A stretch of 64,000 bases of DNA from Eremophila alpestris peregrina (lineage: Eukaryota; Chordata; Aves; Passeriformes; Alaudidae), in contig WMCF01000206.1 in NCBI GenBank assembly GCA_009792885.1, forward strand, positions 233,177-297,176. The letters are read 5' to 3'. A model generated the notes under the pieces. That model was not told the DNA's origin. It did no database searches and saw only the letters and a program-made list of their open reading frames with translations. Shown piece by piece: positions 35,643-46,972 of the stretch. Each line of letters opens with the position of its first letter. The stretch's first letter is position 1. The translations under genes and the position numbers were made by a program.

Positions 35643-35700
35643 GTTAGGTTGGACATGGTGATCTCAGAGGTCTTTTCCAATCTGATTGTGTGATTCAGTG
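35643..35700 (+). mobile_element. CR1 LINE extreme 3' tail
   Basis: The fragment reads 'gttaggttggacatggtgat', 'ctcagaggtcttttccaatc', then 'tgattgtgtgattcagtg'. This is the 'ctcagaggtcttttccaa' subfamily form and only the last 58 bases are present. Confidence 0.78.
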
Positions 35701-35857
35701 AAGCTGAAGCAGGAAAACCACTTCCTGTGATCAGTTTAGCTATCAGGAACAAGAGAATGTGGTTTTTTTCAATTTTACTTAAATGGAAAAAAAATTACTT
35801 TTAATTTTACTTAAAATGTAATTACAAATATTTCACAATCACCAAGAGAAGGTTGAA

Positions 35858-35962
35858 TGGGGCTATGGGATAATGGAAGGTGTCTCTACCCATGGCAGGG
35901 GAGTTGGAACAAGATGACCTTTAAGGTCCTTTCCAACTCAAACCATTCTGTGATTCTGTGAT
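35858..35962 (+). mobile_element. CR1 LINE 3' tail
   Basis: The fragment reads 'ggataatggaaggtgtctct', 'acccatggcaggggagttgg', 'aacaagatgacctttaaggt', 'cctttccaactcaaaccatt' and 'ctgtgattctgtgat'. It keeps two 8-base tail units. The 5' part is missing. Confidence 0.9.
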
Positions 35963-37310
35963 CAAATGATTGCCCTCTCTGCTGTCATCATTTGGAATTT
36001 CAAGGAGAGCCCCCATTTTGATCAGGCAGCTTTTTGGTATAGTTTCCCTTTTTCAAATCTGAGAAAATATTTGCGCCATTATTTCAACCATTTCAAAGTT
36101 TACCATAAAGAAAAATTGGGCCAAAGTATTGAAAAGTTTGCTCAAGTAGGTGGATGTTTTTTTAATGGAAGGAACAGTTGGTTCTGCAGAAGCATGGGAA
36201 TTTTTAGCAAGCACTGCATGCTTCCCTTCAGAAAGGGGTGAAAGTGTTTCTGTTTTTCCAACCAATCTGCCATTTGCACAAAAGCAGGCAGAGGGATGTG
36301 TTCTCAGTGGGACAATAGCCATTTTCTGGAGAGCAAAAGGCAAACATAAAGTGTGGTGTTAGAACAGGAGAGATGAAAAGATAAGATTAAAAAAAAAAAA
36401 GAATGAAAAAAAGAAAAGTGGAAGGAAATTTGCACAACAGTTTCTGGACTAAAACAAGAGCTTTCTCTGTAGAAAAAGTGTGTGCAAACTGCAGCAAATC
36501 CCAGGACAAGGTGGTGAAATTGCAAGCCTGGGAAAGCCTTGATTTTTTTTTTTTTTTGCTTATATTGCACAAAAGCATCTTTCTGTGGAAACGAGCCCTC
36601 TCTGATCTTTCCCATTCTCTTGACGCAGAAATAAAACAACTTAGGAGTCAAATAAAAAGCTGGGAACAGAACAAGCAGTCTGAAACTATATCACACCAGA
36701 TAAAATTCCCTGGAATTATCTGTGAATTCATTGAAACTGTATTTTATGTTTTGCTTCAAGACAACTGCTTTGTTGAGGAGGTAATGTATAGATTAAGACA
36801 GGACACTTAAACTCCGAAGTCCCCTCGGAGAGTTCTTTCTGGTATAAATCTGCTCTCCTTTAACTTGGATTATAAACAAACTCCATGATATGCACCTGGT
36901 TCTGGCAGGGTCTCTATTATTTCTCTCCCAAAAGCAGCTTTATGAAGAGAACACACTGCATTTCAACAGCAATATAAATAATGTTGCAGTTGGGGATCTC
37001 TTGCGCTGCTTTCATTTTTCTTTCTTCCCTTTTCATCTGAACTGAACCACACCTCTCTAAAAATACTCACTTTCTTAATGAAAACCATATTTTTGGGCTT
37101 TTTTTTTTCTCTCTCTTCCCCCCGCGTGTGCATGACCTGTTGAAATGCCTGCACAATCTTTAATGTCAGATTCAGACGACACATGTCTTATGAAAAAGTC
37201 TGGGACTCAGCTCTCGGCGGGGCCTCCCAGATCTGTCCCACGTCTTTATGAGAAAGAGGGACAAAACCTTCTGGTTTTGGCATTTTATATTGGAGTCTGC
37301 TTTAAGCTAG
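35963..37310. other. Unique sequence, no gene seen
   Basis: A T15 run lies at 36543-36557. The 135-codon plus frame (36403-36810) has a Lys- and Glu-rich stretch but no recognised domain. It contains the T run as poly-Phe, which argues against coding. Confidence 0.5.
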
Positions 37311-37358
37311 GCAAGAGAGAAAAAAAAAAAAGAGAGAAAAAAAGAAGGAAAAAAAAAT
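37311..37358 (+). repeat. Purine-rich low-complexity tract
   Basis: About 48 bases of A and G only, as A runs broken by GAGA and GAAGG. Confidence 0.9.
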
Positions 37359-37369
37359 AGCAACGTAGA

Positions 37370-37610
37370 GTCTAGACAGAAGAGATTGGGTTGAAATCTG
37401 GAAGCTATTCAGTGAGACTACGGCACATGGCAGCTTGACTGCAGAAAGAGATCACATTACGCTGCCTAATTACACATGAAAAATGTACACATCACTTTTC
37501 TTAAATGCTTGGAAAAATAGATGTTCAGATGGCAACTGCGAGCCAGTAACTGAGCCAGTCGTACATAGTTGGAACGCCTCACAAATGGCATTTCTAAAGC
37601 CTGCATTCTT
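37370..37610. promoter_or_regulatory. Candidate non-coding regulatory patch
   Basis: This repeat-free stretch has scattered CpGs ('actacggcac', 'attacgctgcc', 'aactgcgagcc', 'cagtcgtac', 'gaacgcctc') in AT-rich surroundings and 'gcctaattacaca'. CpG retention without an island or a repeat can signal constraint. No conservation could be measured. Confidence 0.25.
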
Positions 37611-37624
37611 TATTTTTACTTTCT

Positions 37625-37675
37625 TTTTTTTTTTTTTTACAATGTAATTATTGTGTGTAGTGTGTGTGTGTGTGT
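37625..37675 (+). repeat. T tract and short TG microsatellite
   Basis: A run of about 14 Ts at 37625-37638 is followed by 'ttgtgtgtag' and (TG)7 at 37661-37675. Confidence 0.9.
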
Positions 37676-38289
37676 TCATAAAACAACTTCTAAAAAAGGT
37701 TTTCTAAATTTAGCAGGCAGTTGTGCTGTGGGAGCATGAAAGGTGAAAATCCAGCATGTAAGCAGGAGGAATGAGGGTCTAATCCTGACTCCTCATGAAC
37801 CAGTTCAAGCCAGGTTTCCTTGGAAGTTTGGGATGACCCACAGGCTCATCTGCTTGTGTGCTGGGAGCAAATAGTGTGGGGCTTAGACCTCCAGTGGGAA
37901 CATCCCATGGGAGCAAAGACAAGCAAATGCCTGGGTATTTGCAGCACCTATGGCCCTGAGGTTGTGTGTTTATATCCTGCCCAGGAAATGTTTAAAAGAG
38001 AAGTTTCTCCTTTCTCATGGACAAAGGAGAGGGGGAAAAAACGATCTCATTTATTGTGTTGTTTGAGCATGGAGCTCTCCCATCATCACCTCCTCCTGAC
38101 CTCGTGGATCAGGGCTGATGGCTCCTGTTCTGCCCCACTCCTGCCATGCTCCTGCCAGTGATGGGTTAAAAGAATCCAGAGATAAGTTTGATGGAGTTAT
38201 GCTTTTGTTTCCATCCGTTTGGATGGCATCTGCTCTTCTTTTTTAGCTTAAGCACAAGTGCTCAAAGATGGGATACAAATAAGGCTTCG
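37676..38289. other. Unique sequence, no gene seen
   Basis: One 113-codon plus frame (37820-38161) has no recognised domain. No exon was identified. Confidence 0.45.
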
Positions 38290-38380
38290 ACTAACTAGAT
38301 TGTCTCCATAGGTCCCTTTAACTCTGAGTACTCTGTGACTCTGTAGTTCTGTGATTTTGTGATTTTGTGATTCTGTGACT
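38290..38380 (+). mobile_element. CR1 LINE tail with expanded 8-base units
   Basis: The sequence reads 'gactaactagattgtctcca', 'taggtccctttaactctgag', then 'tactctgtgactctgtag', followed by four 8-base units of 'ttctgtga' or 'ttttgtga' type. The longer run of tail units is typical of a CR1 3' terminus. Only the last 90 bases remain. Confidence 0.8.
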
Positions 38381-39499
38381 GCCCCAAGGAAGAAAGCAAT
38401 TTTCCAAGCTATTTCCAAAGATTTGCCATTTCAATCCTGCTAACAAACCCGTGGAAGTGGATTTTCCAGGGGGAAATGTTGATAAGTCCATCTGCCTCCC
38501 AGACTCCACTTCTCCCACAAGACTCATCAGAGCAAGCTCCTCCAAGAGCAGAAGTGCTCGATCCTGTCCTCAGTGCCAGTCTGGGTAAGCACAGAACAAA
38601 AAGCAATCCCCAAAGCCCTCTCTGGTAGCCAGGCTCTCCATGTGACTACTCCCTTGGAGTGCCTTTGAGTCCTCCCCTCCTGGGGCCAGCGGCCAGTCGG
38701 ACCTTGGCTGAACTGTTAATCCTTCCAGACAAAGAGGAAAGAACATCTTGTAAAGTTTTGTTGCTGTTGTTATTGTTAAAACGGACTAAGCACGGAGCAA
38801 CTGGCCAAGCTATCTGGCAAAAGTGACCCGCAGAAAAGTCTTCTGGAAGAAAAAAAATAAATGATCTTTTCTGGATATGGGACTAAGCTTCCCCAGTTCA
38901 GAGGGAAGAACTGTACTAATCCAGCCACTTCCAGTTGGAATATGGGTCGTTGTGCTGATTATTTCATCACCGTGCTCTGCAGGACCTTCCTCAGCTTCTC
39001 CCTTTTAGGGCTGGAAAAAGATAAAAAAAGGAGCTTTGCTGTTTGCACCTGGGCCTGCTGGACTCCTGCATGAGAAGTGCCAGTCACATGAGAAGTAGGC
39101 AGGGGCAGAATTTGGGTGGGAAACTGCTCTGCTCTTGCCAGGGGCAGCTCTCCTGCAGGAGGGAAGGATGGGGGCTCTGCCAGACCCTCCAGCGAGCCAT
39201 GGAGGAGCTGGGATGTGGGTGAAAGTGGGAGCCACTTTAAGGCTGTTCCCCTTTAGCACAGGCAGGAACCATTGTGGGCAAGGGCTTCCTTCCCAGGCTA
39301 AGCCTCTGCAGAGGTTTGGAAGGGATGGATGGGCAGACCCGGCCTGGCCTCTGCTCCTCTGGGTATTTCCCCGCGGTGTGTTTTGTGTCCCGCTGCGGTC
39401 GGAGGCAGCAGCACCAACCTCTGAGAGTCCTTCAGCAAAGCAAGGCCTCCTCTTCCAGAAGGGTCAGCCTTGGGTGTAATTTATGAGGGTTGTGGTAGC
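38381..39499. other. Unique sequence, no gene seen
   Basis: The overlapping frames at 39005-39486 (up to 114 codons) lack recognisable domains. A small CpG cluster, 'tccccgcggtgtg', lies near 39367. Confidence 0.45.
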
Positions 39500-40030
39500 C
39501 CTGCTACCCTCTGGCTGCTTGTGATGAATTTTAAATCGAGTGAATATTTTGTGCTGGCTGGTGGAGGGGAGGGGAGGAACGATCGCAGGAAACAAATCAC
39601 TTCCTCTGGTCATTCCTCTCGCCGCAGCCACGCTATTTTTAACAAATCTTATTAAAAATTATACAACCCTGTGTTTTCTGGAGTTCTGTTTTACTGAACA
39701 AGTACAAAACAAACCAAGACAGGAAAAATGCACCATTTGGAGCAGCAACTTTTGCTGCGACTGATTTAGCAAAACAAGCCACGGGGGAACGCAAACGGCT
39801 TTCTAGAGCTGCTTCCTGCGGCCATCCCTCTCTCTCCATGTGGAAGAGAGGAATATTTTACCAGCTGCATCACTTCACGCAATAGTAAATTATTCTAAGT
39901 GTTCTGGTCACCACAAAATACACTGTCTTGGAGGTTATTCCCATTATCAGAGTTATTTGTTTAATTTCTTGCTGCAGCCAGCTTTAAACAGCGTCTTTTC
40001 CAAAAATATCATCCAACCCATGGGTGTCTG
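39500..40030. promoter_or_regulatory. Candidate non-coding regulatory patch
   Basis: Repeat-free DNA with 'ttttaaatcgagtg', 'gaacgatcgcagg', 'ctcgccgcagccacgc', 'gctgcgactgatttagc' and 'tcacgcaatag'. CpG words are mixed with AT-rich words and there is no coherent reading frame. The call rests on appearance. Confidence 0.22.
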
Positions 40031-41921
40031 CTCAGCAGAAGGGGCTAAAACTGAAAACAGACCCTGCAGATTTGGGCATTTCCTAGGTCAGGACCAGCTG
40101 GGACAAGATTTTGATGGAGGGAAATTCTTACAAATCACTGTCAGGATTCCTGGCCTCTAATAAGTGTTTACTGCGTCACCATCTAGAAATTATTAATAAA
40201 TTTGGAATTCTTACGGGCAAGTGTGGAAAATTGCTTTGTCTGCAGCTGTGTCTGGTGGCAAGGGGTGAGGCTGACAATTAGATAATATCTGTTCACTCAG
40301 GTGTCCCACCCTCACTTCATTGGTACCATTCCTTACAAGCACTCCTCACTCTCAAAGACTGAATTTTGTAACGAGAGGTTTTGTATAAATGCAGGAGACA
40401 TCAGAGTTGCAAACAAACGTAAATTTGGGCCCTGACCGTTCCAAATATTTACATGCCTAACTTTAAATTATTTCAGCAGGGTTTAGGTGCCAAAAGACCT
40501 TGATGGAGCTTTTTTTCTGGATCAAAAATGAAACTACAAGGTCACATTATCACAGGCAAAGTATTGCTATTTCCCATGACATCCTTGGCACAAGAAAGGG
40601 CATCTTCTTTTGAATTTGGTGTCCCCACCCACAACATTTTTGTCTCCATTTGTGAAAGAACATTTCAGTGAGTTTTGCTTGGAGGAATCTCATTAAAGTT
40701 TTGGGACAAGGGGCAGGAAATTTTCTGTATTTCACCTCTTATGTCTTATCCCTACCAATAAGAGCATTAATGTTCATTGTGATGGTGGGTTAAGTACTTG
40801 CCCTACTCATTTTGTTTAGGCTTCAAAAAATTGTTAACCAGCATATCTATTACTGATCTGGATCAGATATAATTACTATAAAATATAATCAGAAACAAAA
40901 TGTTCTATATTCTTTGAGATCCACCAGCCTGTATCTTGGTGTGTTCCTCCTGTTAACCCTAAAATGAAAATCTTAAACCAGATATTTTGTAAGATTTTAG
41001 ACAAATATTATTGTAATAATAAATGTATTTATTAATAAATATTTTATTAGATAATAGAATAACTTCAATCTCTTGATAATGAAAACATTTAGAACACCTT
41101 GCTCTCACATCCCTGAAGAAGTTCCTCAGAAATCTCGCCATGACACCAGAACATTTTCAGCCCTGGGTATCAAATCTAAAGGAGAAGTTGTCCTATATTT
41201 CTCTCCCTGTGGGAATCACAAGTCCAGTAGCTTTTACTGGTTAGGGCTGATTTTTTTTTATTTTAGGGATCAGAGGATGAAGACACCTTAAATATTCAAC
41301 TATATATTTTATCCAGAATGTTTTCCCTTTCCTGCAGATCATTCCAGGAGATTTGTACCTCAGTGTGAAACAGGTTATTCCTCTCTCAGAGATGTTTGCA
41401 ATTTATCAAGAGATAACAAAGCTGGTGGGTTTTTTAGGATATCAGGCTTAATTATCATCCTTTCAGGTCACATCCTCAGGGGTTCACCTTTTCCAGGAGG
41501 TTGCTCCAACACCTGTGACAGTAGCAAACAGGGATCTGTGCTGGTGATCAGTGATTCCCTGGAATTGTGCCTAGAGACTGCAAGATCCTGGATCTGAGGT
41601 TAGCACCTTGGATTAATCTTGAAGGAAATCCTGGCGATCTTAAAATTAATAGCTCCTGTATAAAGGCTTTCCCAAAATCTGAGATGCATTTAATGGTAAG
41701 AGGCACAACATCTGCTGGGAGAGATCCATCTGAAGAATAAGGAAATTCTTGAATCCAGATGATCTCAAGCCTGGGCTGAGCTTAAATGGAACTCCTGGCC
41801 AGTGAGGGTTTTTTGGGCAACTGAGGCCTCTCTGCTAACAAGGTCCTGACACTGACCCAGTTGCAGGCTGGAGGGAAAAAAATGATAAAAATCCAATCAA
41901 ACAAACAAAAAAAAAATGACA
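40031..41921. other. Unique AT-rich sequence, no gene seen
   Basis: The stretch at 40930-41070 is especially AT-rich. I recognise no repeat copy or exon. Confidence 0.5.
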
Positions 41922-41959
41922 GAACTTATAGCACCCTTCAGAACTTATAGCACCCTTCA
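41922..41959. repeat. Perfect tandem duplication of 19 bp
   Basis: The unit 'gaacttatagcacccttca' occurs twice with no spacer and no difference. A degenerate third start ('gagcttcaagca') follows. Confidence 0.95.
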
Positions 41960-42708
41960 GAGCTTCAAGCATGAAGCAGAAGGGAAAAGTGGTGATCATT
42001 TCCACAGGAAAATTGGTTTAATCTCCACCCAAAGGCTTGTTCAGGAGACCTGAGGGTTAGGAAGGAACACTGGCCTTTGCAAAGGAGTCCAAGGAGTGAC
42101 AGCCCAGAGCAGAGGGATCCACACTGCTCCTGGCACAGAGCCCACCAGAGGGAGAGAGAAGATCATCAGCCAAAGGGAGAACAGCAGCAGGCTCAGGACC
42201 TAAATCCCCTTGGCTGGGAAAGCTGCCTGCTACCAGCAAACTCCAAGGAAAGGTCAGTGCCTGAGGTCACTGGCAATTTTGGAATGACAGCAACCCCCAC
42301 TTAACTCCTTGCGGGCTGTTGCCTCCAAAACTTCTCATAAGAAAATCCTCTTTTTACCAATGCCACCTCTGCAATTTGGGATAAAATTTCCCATCAGCCC
42401 AGAGCAGCACAGGTTCACAGTGAGCAGAGGACAGCCCCACTCAAATTCTTGTCCCACCATTCCTCCAGCCCCAAAACAAGGAAAATTTTTCGGTACCGTT
42501 TACTGGAACCAACGACTTTTGCTACCATTTTTGCATTTGGGATGTCCCAGGAGGGCTCCACACCTCACAGATGGAGTCCCTAACAGGATGCAGCAAAGGT
42601 AAACAGACAGAAAATGAGGAATAGCTTATTTAGCTGAAACTGAAGAAGGGCTGATGGTCAGGAGGAAAGATCACACAAGCTGGAATACAGCCAGGACACC
42701 AAAGGTAG
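41960..42708. other. Unique sequence, no gene seen
   Basis: There are short frames only, with no recognised repeat or exon. Confidence 0.5.
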
Positions 42709-42779
42709 ACCTTTAAAACCTGAGGGGGAAAATCCCAAACCTTTAAAACCTGAGGGGGAAAGCCCCAAACCTTTAAGAG
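42709..42779. repeat. Tandem repeat of a 30 bp unit
   Basis: Two copies, 42709-42738 and 42739-42768, start 'acctttaaaacctgaggggg' and differ at two or three bases near the end. An 11-base partial third unit follows. Confidence 0.93.
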
Positions 42780-43289
42780 CTTCTCTGAATGCAGTTGGGA
42801 GTCATGAATACACTCAGTTTCTCCTTTCTCCCTGCCCTATGGCAACTCCACAGCCAAAGAAAAGAAAGTGGGGACTTCTGAATTGCTATGGAACATGATC
42901 CAAGCTGCCCAGACTCCTGCAGGATTCCATTTGTGCATCCCCCTGAGAGGTGACAGCACCAAGGTGTGAGGCAGGCTGGGGGTTCAACACAAACAGGTCC
43001 TTTTTCATGAATCCTTTCCAAAGTCTCCATATGGATATGCCCTGAAGGAACACACGATTTCTCCCTGGCAGTGGCTACGTATAAAAGCCTGATACATTTC
43101 ATTCTGGAGGGAAGGTGTCTTTGGGTGCAATAAAATAAAATAAAAACAACCCACCTCAAAATCCTAATTCCATGGTATATAGAAAACTGTGGGAACCCTG
43201 TTGAAATGTGCCACAGTATTAAGTTGTGCAGTTGGGTTTCCTTCTAATCTCTGTGTTCTCTTGTCACAATTTAAAGTGAGGACAAGAAT
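42780..43289. other. Unique sequence, no gene seen
   Basis: A 'taaaataaaataaaaa' pentanucleotide stretch lies near 43130-43145. The 128-codon minus frame (42773-43159) is unrecognised. Confidence 0.45.
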
Positions 43290-44070
43290 GTTTCTCAAGC
43301 CAGCATTGTGCTGACGTTCGGCAATTCGGGGTAAACGTCCTCGGAATTTTTATAAAGTGCAATTCTTAAATATTATTTTTCCAAAATACTGCCCAGAGGA
43401 CCCATTCTGGCTGATCAAACAGCCCTTGGAACTGCAGTAAATGCTCACACAGCATTTCTCCAAACAGGGCCTCGTATGAAAACGAAAACACCGCAGGGGC
43501 ACCGTGAAACACCAGTTAGCACCTTTATAAAACCCTGCTCCCGAGGTTAACTGCACTGCAGCCCTGGCAGATCACAGAACTGTGAGTCTTGTACGAGCAC
43601 AGGGTGGAATTGTGTTAATTTGTCTCAGAGGGTGCAATTGCAATGGTCCTTTCTTGTCTTCAGAGGAATCCAGCCTGGAGACGGTGCACGCCGGGAGAGT
43701 TTTTACGGGAACCTGCTTCTGCAGGGGGGTGCTCTTGCTCTCACACAGCTGCTCTTATGCCCTTCAGTCTGCACCAGTCTGTCTGAAGAGGAAATACAAA
43801 GGGTCTACACTGAAATTTCCTCTGTGATCAAGCGATCCAAGCGATGTTTCGTCCTTAACGCCGCGTCGGGTCTTTGGCACGGCGAGATGTCTTTGCCTGT
43901 TTGGGAAAAGACAAGGCGAACAGTAAAAGGGCTGAAATCCGTGCTGCTTCCTTCCTCTCTCGTGTTTTCTTTTGCCAGCTACACAACATTCTCTCAGAGA
44001 AATCTGCAAGCCATCAAGTGCAGCAGGCAGCGTTTGCTGGGAGCTGAGCCGTGCGTTGGGCGCGACCCCA
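43290..44070. promoter_or_regulatory. CpG-clustered candidate regulatory region
   Basis: CpG words are frequent in DNA that is not GC-rich overall: 'gctgacgttcggcaattcgg', 'taaacgtcctcgg', and about nine CpGs within 43830-43890 ('caagcgatccaagcgatg', 'tttcgtccttaacgccgcgt', 'tttggcacggcgagatg'). A 215-codon plus frame (43620-44267) crosses it and runs into the CR1 copy on the right, which argues against a real protein. Confidence 0.35.
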
Positions 44071-44279
44071 GTCCCCAGCGGGGCTGGGACCCCCCTGCAG
44101 TGCTGCACACACAGAAAGCTGCTGCAGGGCAGGTTAACACAACCCCCAGGCTAATCCAGCAGCTTGAGGCTGTCAAAAGGTGTGATCCCACTCCCAGACC
44201 CGCTCTGGAATGGGGCCTCAGTGCTGTTTTGGAGAGTGAGATTCTTTTTGTCTTTAAAGCAGGATAACCGTGAGTGCTG

Positions 44280-44914
44280 GAACCCAGAAACCAACCCTGT
44301 CCTGGGCTGGTCCCACAGCCTGGGCAGCAGGAAAGGGATTGGGATTGTGTCCCTGTGCCCTGCTCAGGTGAGCCCCAGCTGCAGAGCTGCCCCAGCCCTG
44401 GGCCCAGCACAGGGAGGGCCTGGAGCTGCTGCAGAGAGCCCAGAGGAGGCTCCAGGATGAGCAGAGGGCTGGAGCAGCTCTGCTGGCAGCAAAGGCTGGC
44501 ACAGCTGCCATTGCTCAGCCTGCAGAGGAGAAGCTTTGGGCTGAGCTCAGGGTGGCCTTGCAGGGCCTGGAGGAGCTGACAAGAAAGATGAAAGAGAATA
44601 TTTACAAGGGATGGAGGGACAGGACAAGGGGGGGGGGGTGAGAGAAAAGGAAAGAGAGTAGGATTAGATTAAATATTATGAAGAAATTCTTTACTATTAG
44701 AGTGGGCAAGCCCTGGCACAAGGTGCCCAAAGAAGCTGTGGCTGCCCCTGGATCCCTGGAAGTGCCCAAGGCCAGGCTGGACACTGGGACTTGGAGCAGC
44801 CTGAGACAGTACAAAGTGTCCCTGCCCATGGCAGGATGGTGAAACCAGCTGATCTTTCATGTCCCTGTAAACTGAGGCCATTCTGTGATTCTCTAACTAT
44901 GTGATTCTATGATG
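44280..44914 (+). mobile_element. CR1 LINE 3' segment, longest plus-strand copy
   Basis: Blocks in order are 'acaggatggagctgctgcag'-type sequence around 44415, 'gagagcccagaggaggctcc', 'ctgcagaggagaagctttgg', 'gggatggagggacaggacaa', a G run of 10-11 at about 44629, 'ttaaatattatgaagaaatt', the 3' module from 44707, then 'attctgtgattct' and 'gtgattctatgatg'. The terminal 8-base units are present, so the 3' end is complete and the 5' end truncated. The frames on both strands at 43994-44881 are shadows. Confidence 0.93.
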
Positions 44915-45309
44915 CATGGCCGTAGTATGACCTTCTGCTCAGTGGTGACAACCTGGGATGGTCTCACATTGCCTTTGCTCCAAAATTCACTCATTCCTTG
45001 TGGTCAGTGCATCAGGTCCCCTGGCACAGAGGTGGTCACGCTCCATCAGTGAGGTACCCACAGAGTGCATGAAGGCTGTGGCAAAAGGAGGAGCTGACCC
45101 CCATTTTCATATTCCAAGCAATGTATCCTAACCCCTGGAACATTATTCCCCTTGAGAATAAAACTCCTTGCCTCACCTCATCCTCCTCCTTTCACCTTTA
45201 TGGTCCCACATCCTGGCAGGCTTCTGGAATTTTCAGTTTAAAGGGGAACTCTGGAGCAATTCCTGCCCTCAGTAAATAGCACACAAGCTGATAAACTGTT
45301 AAAAAAACA
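44915..45309. other. Unique sequence, no gene seen
   Basis: No recognised exon or repeat. Confidence 0.5.
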
Positions 45310-45520
45310 GTGGGGCCTTGCCAAGAGGCTTCGGCGAGACATTTGTTTTTTGGGAAGCCCTCAGCGCAGCCCGGGCCGCGTGCACACTCCATCACGCAGA
45401 GAAACATTTACTGCAGGATATATTTCTAGGCAGCTTTTCAAGTGGCAGATTTCCACGGGGGTACAAGCACTTGTCCTGTGTGGTAATTAACTGTGCAGAA
45501 AATATGAGTCTGGAGCTGGC
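45310..45520. promoter_or_regulatory. Candidate regulatory patch with CpG cluster
   Basis: The words 'gaggcttcggcgagac', 'cctcagcgcagcccgggccg', 'cgtgcacactccatcacgca' and 'gtggtaattaactg' occur without repeat copies. A 160-codon plus frame (45318-45800) crosses the patch but has no recognised domain and no splice structure. Confidence 0.25.
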
Positions 45521-46824
45521 CTGGCCGGTGGTGGAGGGAACGTGTTACACCCAAGTTCAGGAGAGGAGCAGGGTCTCTCTCTCTCTGTGTGGGCTGGAGG
45601 AGGCTGAGCACATTACACACATATTTGGCCACCACCAGCAAGAAAGGCCACGAGCTTCCCTCGCAGTGTGGAGGGAGCTGAATGGCTTTCAGCTGAGCAG
45701 GATGCTGCTGGGCTGCTCCGGGAGAGGGAAAAGAACATGTAGGAGTCAGTCACAGGTTGGATTTAAAAGGGGATTTGTGTGTGACAGCCCAGGGATCTGA
45801 GGAGTGGTGGAAAACCTGGCGGGTGCTGTGGAGCCAAGTTGCACAGATTGGAGGGTGATGCATCTCCCAGCTTGGATCTCCAGGGATGGAGGCTGCCCCT
45901 CCATCCATGAGGAACCAGCGCCTGCCAGGGCAGCCTCCACCTCCTCCTTCTGCTTTGAGCCTTGGTGGGGTTTTGGAACAAAACCAAGGGTGGCTGCTGA
46001 GGTGAGTCCTCCAGCAGGGAACCTCTGTCCCTCCCACTGTCCCCTCTCCCTTGTGGATGGGGAGCCTGAGCATCCCAAAAGTGCAGGCAAGGCCGGTCCC
46101 TTGCTCCTTAAAGCACATTTTAAATTCACCAGGGATGGATTTCAGCAGGTTCCAGAGGGCTTTGCTGAGTGAGAGGCTCACAGAACAGGATGGGAAGTCA
46201 TCCACAGCAAAGCTGCTTGGGGTTTGGTGGTTTTTTTAAACAGGGGGAATGTTGTTGGCTTGGAAAGATCCTTCCTACACATCCTCAAGACAGGGAAGAG
46301 TTGGTGTAGGCGTTCTAAAGGAAAACCAAGTGGAACTCAGCCTTTAAAAGTTGTAATTCCTTGAAGAATTCTTGTCTCTTTTTTTCAGTTCTCTGGGCTA
46401 GTGAAGGGCCAGATGGAGCTTTAGCACCATTCCAGGGGCTGTTCTGAGTCACTGGTGTGGCACTGGCCTGTCTCACACCCCAAACACCACCAAATCTGCT
46501 GTGTCCCCTACACAGGCACAATCCACGGACTGCAACAGGATGGTGAGAGAAGTTCTCATCATGTCTTGACCAAATTCAGTAATTTTACAGGAGAAGTGTT
46601 CGTGGGCTCAGTGATGGCAAGAATTGCTGGAACTTCCACCTTGTCCTGTCAGACACATCCACTTTCTCTGGCTTTATTGATCAGAAGTCATGTAGATTTA
46701 TCTGGGTGCCTGTCCACAAAATGTGAGATACACCAGGAGCCAGAAACTCGTTTGTGAAATTGTGTAATATTTTGAAATTAGGTAATATTTTTAAATGGTG
46801 ACATTTTCCCACCAAGTTGGGAAA
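45521..46824. other. Unique sequence, no gene seen
   Basis: Overlapping frames on both strands (45746-46239) are unrecognised. No repeat copy was found. Confidence 0.45.
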
Positions 46825-46972
46825 TTCCCCATCCCTGGAAATGTTCAGGACCAGGCTGGATAGTGCTTTGAGAAACTTGGTCTAGAGAAAGGTTCCCTGA
46901 CCATGGCAGAGGGTGAAATGAGATGATCTTTAGGGTTCTTTCCAACCCAAAATATTCTATAATTCCATGATT
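46825..46972 (+). mobile_element. CR1 LINE 3' end fragment
   Basis: The sequence reads 'ttccccatccctggaaatgt', 'tcaggaccaggctggatagt', 'gctttgagaaacttggtcta', 'atggcagagggtgaaatgag', 'atgatctttagggttctttc', then 'ctataattccatga'. The 'ctttgagaaacttggtcta' form is the same older type as the copy at 7703. Confidence 0.9.

Noticed and set aside
36403..36810. 135-codon frame with a Lys/Glu-rich stretch, considered as a coiled coil.
   Set aside because: It contains a T15-encoded Phe run and low-complexity flanks and no heptad pattern that holds up.
43620..44267. 215-codon plus-strand frame over the CpG cluster.
   Set aside because: It has no domain and lies next to a CR1 copy on its right. CpG richness alone favours open frames.
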